NCBI RefSeq assembly: GCF_040807025.1
Contig: NC_090952.1
Span: 26,905,068-26,969,067, forward strand
DNA length: 64,000 nucleotides
DNA from: Struthio camelus
Lineage: Eukaryota > Chordata > Aves > Struthioniformes > Struthionidae
Direction: 5' to 3'
Under the pieces are notes generated by a model that did not search any database, was not told where the DNA came from, and saw only the letters and a list, made by a program, of their open reading frames with translations. The position numbers were made by a program, and so were the translations under genes. This document shows, in pieces, positions 37,995-49,320 of this stretch (position 1 is the first letter of the stretch; each line of letters begins with the position of its first letter).

Positions 37995-38888
37995 ATGAAG
38001 GACAGGCTGGAGGAGCTGCAGATGCGAGTTAAGGAAGCTGGGGACCCCTGTGATACGGATGATATCCTTGCCTTTGATAACCCTGTTTTCAGTGAAGATG
38101 AGGCCAGTCCCATGAGCAAGGTTTTCCAGGAAGGGTCTAACCTCTCCTTGGCCCTGGACAAGCTAGAGGAGTTATCTGAGAGTATTGACAAGAAGCAGCA
38201 GAAAGTGCTTTGCTGCACCACTGAGGAGAGCATCTATGAGGAGAAGAAGGGGCTCAGCAATATGAAAGCCTCCTTCACCAATGAAGCTAAGGTTATCCAG
38301 CCTCAGCTCAGTGCCATTCAAGACAGGCTGGTCCGAGACAGCAGGCCATGGTGCGCGGGGCACCGCATCCGCCAGAACCAGCTCTCCCTCCTGGTCGGGC
38401 GGTACCAGGACATCCTCAGCAGGCACTACGCCAAGGAGACCCTCTACGTGGGGAAGCTGAAAGAGCAGATCATGAGGCAGGCCGAGCTGGCAGGCTTGAG
38501 CCTGGGGGAGAAGGATGTTGATGAGCTGGTGGAGAGCCCTGTCGCTCCCCGCATTGTGGGCCAGGACCTGGAAGTGCTGAAGGCCAAGCAGCATCTGGCC
38601 ATGGCTCAGGTGCGCCACCAGCAGCTGCTGGACTTGGAGGCTCAAATCACGGAGTTGCACTCTCTCTTCCTGCACCTGGAAGTGCTGGTGTCGGAGCAGC
38701 ATGAAGTTATCAACAACGTGGAGCACTACGTGCTGCATACGCTCGACTACGTCTCCCACTCCAACGAGGAGGTGAAGAAAGCTCTGCAGTACAAGCGGCA
38801 GTCGCGGTTCTCAGCCGCGCTGACGGCCGTGCTGAGCCTCTGTGCCTGCTGCACGTGCCTGTCGTGCCTGACGGCGACGGTCCGGTGA
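37995..38888 (+). CDS. Syntaxin-11-like Qa-SNARE protein
   Basis: This is a 297-residue protein encoded in one exon. It opens MKDRLEELQMRVKEAGD, like the MKDRLAEL start of STX11, which is why this ATG is chosen over the in-frame one at 37950 that lies before the acceptor. Residues about 45-165 form the predicted Habc-type helical region and about 195-262 the SNARE motif, with LFLHLEVLVSEQHEVINNVE giving the zero-layer Gln235. There is no standard transmembrane anchor. The tail is short and hydrophobic with cysteines at 283, 285, 286, 288 and 291, so membrane attachment by palmitoylation is likely, as in STX11 and STX19. Family role: target-membrane SNARE in late endosome or granule fusion. 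It could be a bird STX11 paralogue, since strong divergence in Habc argues against STX11 itself. Confidence 0.85.
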   Translation: MKDRLEELQMRVKEAGDPCDTDDILAFDNPVFSEDEASPMSKVFQEGSNLSLALDKLEELSESIDKKQQKVLCCTTEESIYEEKKGLSNMKASFTNEAKVIQPQLSAIQDRLVRDSRPWCAGHRIRQNQLSLLVGRYQDILSRHYAKETLYVGKLKEQIMRQAELAGLSLGEKDVDELVESPVAPRIVGQDLEVLKAKQHLAMAQVRHQQLLDLEAQITELHSLFLHLEVLVSEQHEVINNVEHYVLHTLDYVSHSNEEVKKALQYKRQSRFSAALTAVLSLCACCTCLSCLTATVR

Positions 38889-40330
38889 GCCTGGCCGAGC
38901 ACAGCCCGGCTGCGGGATGGACACGGCCACCTTATGTGGTGCACAGCTCCACCTGGATGCCTGGGTCAACGATGTGGGTATCGGCCCTGTGGGTACACCC
39001 AGGCGGGACTCTTCTGCACCGGGTGGATTTTACAGCAGCTTTTGCTGCTTTTCATCCCGTGCCCATGGCAGCAACTGAGCGGTGCCGCCGGGCTGCGGAG
39101 CCTGCTGCCTTGCACGGCAGCGCAGGGACCACGCTCACCGCTGCAGGACGTCTGCCAAGAGCGCTGCAGCACCAGGCAGAAAAGCACTTTGAGATTATGA
39201 AACGTAGCTTCAAAAACTTGCACAGTTAGACTTTTTGTGTTCTTTTTTAAAGCCTGCTGAAGTGCTTGGTGCGTTCTCTGTTACTGCGGCGCGTGCGAGG
39301 AAGCCTGCCAGCACAGTCGATCCGTACAGCAGCGCACAGGCTCCTCCAGCAGGTCTGAAGCTTTGTTCTCTGCACTTTGTCCAGATTCTACTTCCTGTTG
39401 AAGTAGATGTTTTTTTGCGTGGGTTAACGTAGCATTTTCATTGCCGCTGGTCTGTTAACGAGCGTTTAGGTTTCAGGACGCATGGTTAGGTTTCCGGCCT
39501 GGATTTCAGTGTCCCCAAGGCTGGCAGTTTGCGGGATGGGGCCCGGCGCTCGTGTTTACGCGAGCGTTGCTGTCTAACTCTTGGAGCGCTGGGCTTGCCT
39601 TGCGCTCTGTGCATTTTTTGGGTGACAGGATTACACGCAGTGTTTCTAATCCTTTCCGGTTTGTTTTTACAGCCAAAGGGAGTAACTGTCACAGAACTTG
39701 TCAGGCTCATTCTTTCAGCAAAGTCTGTTTCTATTTTTCAGACTCATTAACCAGCTTATTATTGTTCCCAGTAATCTTGCAAGTGGACACTTAGTTCTGA
39801 CCAAGTGAGTGGGCGAGTGTCAGAGTTCAAACGCAACGGTTGTACGCCCATTGGTCTGGCACACTGCAAAGGTGACTTTGAGCGTATCAGCAAAATTTCT
39901 CCAGGCTGTTTTCTGAAGATTAATCTGCAGCCATTTTCCTGGGCATGCGAACCTAATGTTATAATACCGAGAGGGAGTTTTACGCAATCAATGTAGTTTT
40001 CAAGGAGTTAACAGAATTATGGGACTCTTATTTCAACATGTACATGGTCAAATCTGCTAAAACTGCATACATACTTGAAACTCCTTATGACTGTTTTCTG
40101 TTGTCACTGTACCACAATACAATCTGAATTTCCTGAAGACTCTCAAATTAGAGAAGAGCAAAACAGGGGCCTTATTAAGTTTCTCTGAAGCATTCAGAAG
40201 GCTTATTTATGTGTTGGACTGTATTGTGTGTTATGTCCTGCCTATTTTGGCCACCATTAGGTTTATTTTTGTCTTTTGTCTTAGCCTTAATAAAAGAGTT
40301 TCTTAATAAACTTTTGACTGTGGATGGGTG
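38889..40330 (+). other. Probable 3' UTR of the syntaxin-like gene
   Basis: This 1.4 kb follows the TGA. The first third is GC-rich like the coding exon and then becomes AT-rich, ending at paired AATAAA signals. No other coding region in it is convincing; short frames on both strands lack codon structure. Confidence 0.6.
40289..40310 (+). terminator. Paired polyadenylation signals (AATAAA x2)
   Basis: AATAAA at 40289-40294 and again at 40305-40310 are followed by a TG-rich stretch (CTTTTGACTGTGGATGGGTG). This is the classic arrangement for cleavage and polyadenylation and gives a clear end for the syntaxin-like transcript. Confidence 0.75.
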
Positions 40331-43300
40331 GATTATTTCTTTGCAAGCAATTAGCTCAAAGTTAAAGAAGAGAAACTGAGTTCTTAGTGTGCCTTTTGGG
40401 TTATGTTTTTATGAATCTAGAAAATTTAATTTTGACACAGGTGACTGTACCTCTTTTCACTATGAGGATATTTAATGTTTATCTAAAAAACTCCCCGTGT
40501 CAGGAAGGTCCACCTGAGAGAACTGGTGCCTCCTTGTGCTGCGACAGCCACATTGAACGTTCTCTGCTCCTGCCCACTTTCTAACAGGTTCAGTGTCCCT
40601 GGCTGTGCTGAGCGTGGGAGAAGGACGGGAGCGGATGGTCGGTGCAGGCACCGCTTGGTGCCCCAAGGACCCTTCTGTGATTTCTCTTTCTGCAAAACCC
40701 ATTGGGTAGCTCGGTTTGGACATCGTCTGCCACTTTGTATGCCTGCCCTGTCCCTTTGCCACATGCACATACTTTTCGTTGTTAAAAGTTGTTCGTCTAC
40801 CTTAGCAGTAAGGTCAGCCGGCCCACAGCGAGCTTTCTAGTTGACTGGGTGGTCTGAAACCAGGTAGTGGCTTTTCCTTTCTGAAGAGATTGCTGATGAA
40901 GTGTCAAGACGGTCGCAGTCACATTATGCTCGTTATTTGGGGCTATGGGAGGCAGCGAAGCAGTGGCACAGCAGCACACCACACAGCTCCCCGACTGACG
41001 TCTCTGCGGGGCCGGGAGCCAGGGCGGGTGACGTCTGGGCAGAGCCACCTGCGTGCCAGTGATGCGTGGCTGTACTGTTCCACTTGTTCTTTCAGCTGGC
41101 GTTCCCTGGATTGCCTGGCATCAAGGCGAGATAAATGTCTGGCTGGAGTCCAGCTGGCCCAGGCTTAGCGCCGATAAGAGCGAGGCGAAGGGGAGTACCT
41201 CCGTTTGCAGCTTGATGTGATGCTTGGGGCCCTTTTCAAACAAAAGGGTATTTCAGCAGATATTAATAAGAAACAAGAAGAAAAATCTTTACCAATAAGC
41301 AATAGCTGTGGGACAATCAAACACACATCTATTGTAGAAAAGGCTCCAGCCAGGAAGAAATGGGTGCAGTGGGGCACACTACTGCATAAGGATCACAGCA
41401 GGAGAAAAACATAACCAAATCTGTGAGCAAGGTGGACATAGCTGAATCCTGTGTATGTACCAAATGATACAGAGGACGCAAATCAGGTTACTTTTACATA
41501 AGATATGTATCTACATAAGATATGTAGAATTATACCAAAAACCACCTGGGCCAAAATATTTATGAGTCAAAATGAGCCAAATATTCATCTCAGGTTGAAG
41601 ATTTAGACAAAATATATTAATCGTTTCAAAACAGTGGGAGAGACACTCACTTCTGTATAAAAGCATTTTGGTGATGTTTTCTATGGGCAGGCACAGTATT
41701 AGTGGGAAAACACAGGGGGCCAGCAGAGAGGTGGGAAGGCTCAAGGGGCAGTGCATCTGCCTGGGCGGGCAACTGGGTCTGGAAGGCATCTGAGGAGCTG
41801 AGAGGAGCAGTTGGAAATGTCACAGAAACCTCACAGAATAGCTGGGGTTCAAAGGGACCTCTGGAGATCACCCAGCGCAGGGTCGGGGTGCCCTGGAGGC
41901 AAGATCGCTCCGACTCGCTGCAAGGGCTGGAGTGTGTTCAGTGCGCAAGGTGAGGGCTGCGGGAAGGAAGAGATGCTTTCGCTCACCAGGCGGTTGAATG
42001 CTGCCCTGGAGAGCTGGATTCTTCCCCTTTCTCCGACGCTTTGTTCCTAGACAGTGCTAAGAAAGCCACTAAAACTAGCATTTCATGGCCAGGTAATAAT
42101 CTCTGTGTGTCTTCTTTTCTTGGTGCTTGAGACTGGGGATGTGATTTGCTAAAGTGCTCAGCACTCATAACTGCAAGCTGAAGTTACTGTGAACTGTGCT
42201 TTGACCTTGAAAGTACTAAACAGTGGCAAAAACCCTGCAAAACGTAAGATTCTAGACTTTGAAAATTGGGCGCTCGCATTTGGTCAATCCTTTTACTTAA
42301 TCTCACTATGTCTTTATTCCTCATCAGCATAAGGAAGAAATACACACTCCATTTCACACAGTTATTCAGACAAATTACCCCAATGCTTGTGAAGCACTTG
42401 ATATAGTGATGAGTACTTTAGAAAAGTCTATGGGGAAATTAATGACATTATCTTCCGAGCATGCTTTGAATAGCACACACTAAGTAAGGAATGAGACCAC
42501 ACATTAAGTGAAAAAACCAAAATGTTGAGTAGCTGCTTATGAAGTGTGAGTGGTCTATATGGGCACTGAATGAGGCCCAAGATTGAGTTTGTTGCTAAAA
42601 ACTAAAGGAAATCATGTAATTAAAGATGATATGATAAGGCATACCCACCAGGGGAGCAAACTAAACCTGTGCAGATGACCTGCGCAGTTCAGTGCTGTTT
42701 CACAACTACTGAACTTTGACTTGGCATCTCAAAGAGTACTGTCATTTTTATTCTGTGTGCAATATGCACAGGCCAAATCTTCAGGCCCACAGCTGGTGAG
42801 AAAGAGCATGTTTCCCGCTTGCCCTGGTGTCTGTTGCACCCGACTCGGGCAGAAACCATCCCATAAAAAGTCTACTCTCATGCATAGTTAATCCTATGGA
42901 GAAACCTTGGCAGGATAGGGCCTGGTAAATCTTTGTCCTGCCAAGCAGCTTTGGTAGCACTGACTGTCTCTGTGCATGGCTAAATTCCCTTCCTGCCGCA
43001 GCCAGCACTCTGTGCAACACAGATCCCCCGGTGCTCTCGGGACAGTGACTGTCTTTGCTCTTCCTCCTTGCCTAACGATGAATTATTTGCTATTACTGCA
43101 CAGCCTTGGCACTGCCTTTCTCTCGAGTCTGCCGCCATGCTTTGGTAGTAACACATGGGGGTGAGCTCCGGTGCTTCCCCTGCAAACCGAGACACGTCCC
43201 CTGAGCAAGAGGCACCCGGGAGGCAGGGCTGCACATGGAGCAGGTGCTGGTGAGCGACGGGCCAGGTTTTGGGGCATTTCAGCCTCTGCACCCTCCTGCC

Positions 43301-46300
43301 TTACAGCCAGGGTGGAGGGAGAGATGAGAGGGGATTTTGGCCCTGTAACAGCCTGTAGTGGGCTCACAGACCTCATTGCATTTGCTGTGATATCTGTCCC
43401 GGTCTCTAGCCAGCAGAAAAGGGTGGTTTCTGGTTTTGCTTTCTGAACAGCACCGCATTGTCCTCTTGCTGTAATTGTGTTTGCAATCCCAAAGATGTTC
43501 CCTGACAGCGAAATGAGGTTTGGCTAACATGCAGCACCACGTTTCATTTCAGTTCAGTCTGCTTGATTGGATGAAGATGGGAATAACAGTTGGGTTTTGT
43601 CAATAAAACTTTATGAAGAAATGGCCTTTCCTCTGTTTTCACTGTCTCTCCTATTTGCCCAATCTCCTCAGAGGGATTTTCCCAAAGTGGAAATCAAGTA
43701 GACGATCAAACCTGTTTAGCATGAGCCGGACCTGTCTTTCTGTTTGGCGGCTGTGCGATGCCATGCACGGGCTGATTCCATCTCCATTTGCCAAGTGTTG
43801 TCCCAGGACTTGAAGGCTACCTTTCCTCAGCTAAACAAACATTAAAAAAAGAAATTGCACAATAATTATCTGTGGCTTACAAATACTGCTTATTAATTTC
43901 CATTTTCCAATATTTCCTTCTCTGTCCTCGTGTCTTTACTCACTATCAGCCATTGAGTGAATGATGTAAATGGAAAAGTATTACCGCAAGCCCTGATCCT
44001 GCTTCTCACCCCAGATATGGAATTATGCTATGTTGGTGTTACACTTATTATAACTGCTCTGAATTGTGCACAGGCCAGTTTGGGGAGGAGGGGCGCGGAG
44101 GATGGGGAGGGAGGTGGCAAATCCATCTGCAGCATAACTCATATTCAACAACATTTTATATAACTTCAGCATTACACAAAACATGTAACCTTTCTATAGA
44201 GCTAGCGCTGGCCATAGAAAAGATCTGGTTGAACTCTAGTTATGGGTTACTGGGCAGCATCTACTACAGGTAGACAAATCTTACTAGAGAACTGGCTGAA
44301 CTGCTCAGTAAATGATTATCCATAAGGCACAGGAAGAAATCTGTGTTATCACAGATGGTTTCAGCCAGGGCATGTTTGCGAGGGTTTTCATTCAGCACAA
44401 TTTCCTTTGATCCTCTAAAGCTTAACGCAGCGTACGTTGCCCTTCATGAGCTAACTCTCTAGGGGGACGTCTGCTCCTCCAGAGCTATTCACTGCGAATG
44501 GGAAGGTCAGACTGGGTCCCAGGGGCTGTAATTTTATGATGTTTCCCTTGAAAACAGAAGAGGGAGTGCAGGTATATTTGGACCTTAAGCGCAGCGAAGT
44601 TTCCTTGAAGAAACTGGGAGATAAATTCCAGTTAGTCAGTTTTGGCTCCCCTAAGCCTCCTTTAGGCATCGCTGTAGCTATTCCCTGCTCACGTACATGC
44701 TGTGGACCCGCAGATCTCTGCTGATGCCAGCAGCCAGTGGGACTCCAGGATATTTGCTGTCAGCCCTGGACACAGTGATTACAGAAGTTAATTGCACAGG
44801 GGAAAAACAACTAATGGTGTGAGTCAAGTGCAGGTGATCTGGATTTTCTGAAAGAGCTAAAGCAAAATCAAGTGGCTAGAAGCTGAAATTAAACCAATTA
44901 AGCCTTGGAATAATGTGCTGTATGATTGTGGGGCAGTCAAACATAGGAGAAGTTGACCTGGCTGGGATTCATCTTTCTCTGCACCATTTTGTACAAATTA
45001 CCACATGGAGCGTATGTCATCTGCTGCCCTAGGGCTCAGACGTTGGTGTCACCTTTCTCTTTTTGCTCCTCCTGTGACATGCACTTGAAAATCCTGTAGA
45101 CTAAATGCCTGAGTCCCAGTAAAAGTCCCCAAGAACTTCAAAGAGGGAATACCTGATGTGCTACAAAAGTGGGACAAAATGAATCTTTCTGTCCTTAATT
45201 CTGCAGAATTATGAAAATTTCCCCTCTGCTCCCAGGCTGCTCCTCCTCTTTCTGCCTTTGGAAAGGGGGGACCACAGGCACCTGGCTCTTTTGGTGGTGG
45301 AAAGATCCCCGACCTGTACACAGCCACCAGTAAATGATGCCCTGAGGTCTTATGCTTTCTTCCAGCTGAGGCTGAGCTACGTTTGCCACTCAGAGACAAG
45401 TATAACGGAGATAAGTTCAGTAGTGGAGGGAGCAACATATCCAGAGACCTTAACATGTAACTTAAAAAGATCATCCCATTACCAGCTCTGTCCAGCAAAG
45501 TGAGATGAAAAGGTATTGAGAGGGTAGGACTCTGTCAGCCACTTGCAGTAAGCAGGAATATGGTGCAAAACCATCATAAGGGTGAAGGAGATGCCCAGAG
45601 GGTGCTTGCAGTGGGGTCATGCAGGAACAAGCACCTTAACAACAACATCACAGCTCTAGGCACACAGGAATTGCTAACCTTGAGCGTTACCCTAAGTCTC
45701 AGCTCTTTGAGGCAAAATTAGCTGGACTGACAAACGGTTGCTCTCAAGCTCTTTAATTTATGAAAACATCAAACCCTCTTCTGTGGTGATCAAAGGCTTC
45801 ACTCTTAGCATGAGAGACTAAACAAGCACAGAGGTGCCTCCTGGAGTGCAAGGGCCTGCTCCTCTTTGGCAATATGAATTGTAAGACAAAAGCATTTCAA
45901 AGCTCAAAGAGTTTCCTTTCAAAAAGGTGAGCTGGCAAAGGAAAAGCTTGGAGGGATTGTGCTCTGCTGTGAAGTCTAAATTGCCTGTCGGACAGGCACC
46001 TGAGGAACAAAATGATCTCCAAGGAGGACAACCTTTACACTAGACAGAGCGGGACAGGCCATCCACTGCTTCTTCTATGCAGGAAAGTGCCAGCATTAAC
46101 AAGAGAATATCCCTGGTTTATGTTATGATGATATGTTAGAAGTTAAAGAAGTAGAAAAAGAGTTGAGAAACTTTGCATCCTGGAGTAAATCTTTCTGATG
46201 ATCACTTCAGCACTTCATGAAGCAAAGGTTCGTTCATCAGATTTATTTAATAAATTCACATTTATTCACATTTATTAAATATGAAGACTGGTTATTGTAT

Positions 46301-47270
46301 GGCAACTTAATTATGGATTAAAGTTACTAATATTGTAATGTGGGGATGAACGTTTGACAGGATTGGAAAGTTTCCTTTCTCTTCTGCGTAAAGGTTAGGA
46401 TTTCATTTGGAATATGCTAGCTTGATGAATATTCCCAGTCATGATGAAGCTAAGGTGGAAGACCTGTTTTAATGATTCAGAGCATATACTTGAGAAGGTT
46501 GTTTTAATTATTTCCCAAATGAGCATCATAAATTCAGGAAGTTCACATTTAAGGGGAGAATTAAGAGAAAGCCAAACACATTAAATTAAAATCAGGCTAC
46601 TCAAAAACCTTAGCGCTGTGCTGTCATAATGTCATGCAAAGACTACAGCTATGCTTAAGACATTTTAATGTTTTGCATTGCAGATTAGATTATGCTGGTT
46701 TTGGTACTCTTTCTGTCTAGACATCATTAACTAAGGCGGGAGGGGACGCAGAGGAAAGCAGGCGCAGATCTGAGAAGAGCATGCAGAGCTCTGCCGCGCG
46801 TTCCTGCCTGCCACCCTACCTGGGTCACCAGTGATGTCATTAGAGAGAAGTACAGACAGCTTGTTCAAATAACATTTGATATGAGATGTCATTGAAAATG
46901 TGATTTTTTTTTTGGTCTCGAGTTAAGTTCAAGTACAAACGCAGCTCTCTACGACGCAAACGTTGCAAGAACGGAGATGGTTGCGGCAGCATTGCGTAAC
47001 GCAGCCTGGCAGTGACGGCAGCGTCGCGAAACCAAAGTGCAGCGGGCAGAAAAACTACTCGGATTTGGCTTTCCGCTTTTAGCTTTTTTAACAAGAGGTA
47101 ACGATAAAAGATAAACCCAGCTTTACAAGTGGAAAAAGACCATGGGTTTCGCATTCAGCTAGCATTTTGAAGGCTGTTCCTATGGAGATTTGCCCAGGGG
47201 CCTCTCTGGTATCAAGACCTTCAGGCTGCTTCCTTGTGGGCACCTCGGTTTCCCTAAGGTGCTCAGAGCT
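40331..47270. other. Intergenic, no gene recognised
   Basis: Apart from the CR1 fragment at 41.8 kb this is unique sequence of mixed composition. Open frames reach 149 codons (45049-45498, minus) but show no family resemblance, splice-site support or conserved motif. A short AT-rich duplicated motif (TTCACATTTAT, twice) occurs at about 46254-46276. Confidence 0.6.
41815..41900 (-). mobile_element. CR1 3' end fragment, minus strand
   Basis: CACAGAATAGCTGGGG followed by TTCAAAGGGACCTCTGGAGA and TCACCCAGCGCAGGG is the reverse complement of the CR1 terminal block (compare the sense copy ending at 5398). Only the last part of the element is present and it is diverged. Confidence 0.75.
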
Positions 47271-47900
47271 GGCCCAGGCTGGTGGCTCAGCGAGCGCCGG
47301 GCGGGTTTTGCTCCCAGTCTGACTCCTGCTGAACCGGTTACATGAATCCACGTGGGTGTGAAGGGGCTGTGATCGCCCGCGAGTGGGCAGCAAGCAAAGG
47401 GCTTTGCGGGGAGTTTTCAACATGATAGCTTTTACGAAAGGGCCTAAGAAGGAAAAGGGGAGAATGGGAACGGCCCTTGTGGCCCGGAGGGGAAAGGCGC
47501 CTGCTGGAGCGAGGGCAGGGACGGGGCCCGGGCGCAGCCCGCGAGGGGAGGCACCCGGCCGAGGAAAGGACAGGTCCGATCTGTCTGGGATGGCTGCTGT
47601 TCCTCGGAGAGCGCTGCAACGGGCTCTTGGGGACGAGCGCGGGCCGGGCCTTCCCTCGCGGCCCGCTCCGCCCACGGGAGAAGCTGTCGGCCTCAGCTGA
47701 GGCGGTTTGTGTCCCTTGAGCTGGGCATCATGTCTGGCCTGTCGCTGAGGGGATGCGGGAGGTGAGGCGACCGCCCTTGGCGGCGTCTCCCCAGCCAGGA
47801 GACCGGCCCTCCTCGGACTCGCCGCTGCCGCCTCAGGGCGCCAGGGCTGGCATGCGAGGAAGCCATCATGCTTCCCCGGCTTCCCCCTCCGAGCTCCTGA
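47270..47900. promoter_or_regulatory. Orphan CpG-rich segment
   Basis: About 600 bases of elevated GC and CpG are bounded on the right by a 26-base T run (47940-47965). It has promoter-like composition but no gene attached. Long minus-strand frames (47088-47675, 195 codons) are Arg/Pro/Ala-rich in the way GC-rich non-coding DNA is. Confidence 0.5.
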
Positions 47901-47939
47901 GGTTACTGCTTTTCTGCAGCTGGTTAGGGTGCTATCTCG

Positions 47940-47965
<26 letters not shown>
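47940..47965 (+). repeat. T26 homopolymer
   Basis: A run of 26 T followed by AATATATAG. It might be the poly(A) tail of a minus-strand retroposed sequence, but no target-site duplication or retrocopy is recognisable beside it. Confidence 0.85.
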
Positions 47966-47973
<8 letters not shown>

Positions 47974-48639
47974 GCTGTCCGTGTTATCTTAGGAGAGGCC
48001 TGAGGCTGCTGGCAGCGTTGAAGTTTTCCTCTGCTGGCTGACTAGACCTGTGCCGCTGCTGGTGGCGGCGCTCGCGTCGCCGCTCATGGAATTAAGCCGT
48101 CTCCGTGTGTTAGACACCTACCTACGCGCAGTCCTGAATCGGGGCCTTTCTCACGGGCGCGGACGGAAACGTCTCCATCCACCTTCATCCACTGCCCGGC
48201 GAGGCCTTTCTAGGCTAAAGGAATAATTTAATGTGGTATTTGGAAGAAAAGTTACCTCCCTTCCAAAACGCTTGTCAGTTAGGTGTGAGGCTTTAGATTT
48301 TGACGCCATTTTAGACTGCCTCACCAGCACTTCCCTTCTGGCAGATATTAAACCAGCTGTACTGTAAAACCTTCTTGTGTTTAAGACACACTTTATCCTT
48401 TTTTTTTTTATCTTTTTTTAACTGAAAGGAAGCTCAAGTAATATAAAAGGGAATTTCCTAATGGGAGGGCAACTGCTAGGCCCTGTCAATCCGTGGCTTG
48501 CAACACATGTTTTTTTTAATCGCGCAGGTGACTAATGCCAACAAAATATTTCACTCTTGGTAACTTTTGTGAGAAATCGTATCACCTCTCCTTGAAAAAC
48601 AGGAGCAGTTTGCCTTCGGCTGGAGCTTAAAAAGACATT

Positions 48640-49320
48640 TCGAAAGGAAAAAGCGGTGCTACGCTGCCTTATTTATCCGGCAACGCCACAGCGGCGGGGA
48701 GCGCGGCGGCACGACGCGCCTCCGCAGAGCGGCAGCTGGGGCGCCGCGGCCGGCGCCGAGGCGAAATCCTCAGCTGAGCACTAGGTGCCGAGCGATCTTC
48801 AAAAGACGTCCTCTCTTCCCATCCCAAAGCGGCTTTTGCTTACAGCCAGCTCCACCGGCGCCGAGGTTGTTTAGCCTGTCCCCGCGCTGACCGCTGTGTC
48901 CCGCCGTTTGTTTCCGCCGCGTTGAACGTCTGTTGACGATTCCCCTCGATCATGCTGGAGGGTGGAGAAGAGTCTCCACGTACCGGGGCAATTTCGGGGG
49001 ATTTCACCCATGTGTGTCTCTGCCACGATCCTGTAAGTAAACAGGGGGTCCCCCTCACAACTATACAGAAAACAGCAGCGAGTGTTTCAGCCGCGCGGCG
49101 GTTGCGTTTCTTCATCTCTAAAGTTTGGAAAGTATTCTTAAGTATGTCTCAGCGTTGTTGGAGCTGGGAGCATCAGGTCAACGTTTTCTCCCCCAATATT
49201 AGCTTCACTGAGCAGGAAGCGCTTGTGGCCGTGCTGGTGACGCGCTCGAACCCCCGGTACGTCAAGGCTCTGTTAGTGCTCCGAAATCAGGCATTTATCT
49301 TGTCTTTTCCGGCGTAAAGA
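48640..49320. promoter_or_regulatory. Second orphan CpG-rich segment
   Basis: The CpG density peaks at 48670-48780 and stays raised to about 49320. A 121-codon + strand frame (48952-49317) starts within it and has no recognisable domain. It may be a promoter of a transcript running off the recognisable sequence, or simply a GC-rich patch. Confidence 0.45.

Noticed and set aside
38172-38759. 195-codon minus-strand frame
   Set aside because: It is the complement of the syntaxin-like coding exon, which has clear SNARE motifs on the + strand.
47088-47675. 195-codon minus-strand frame in a CpG-rich patch
   Set aside because: Arg/Pro/Ala-rich composition follows GC content; no family resemblance or initiation or splice context was visible.
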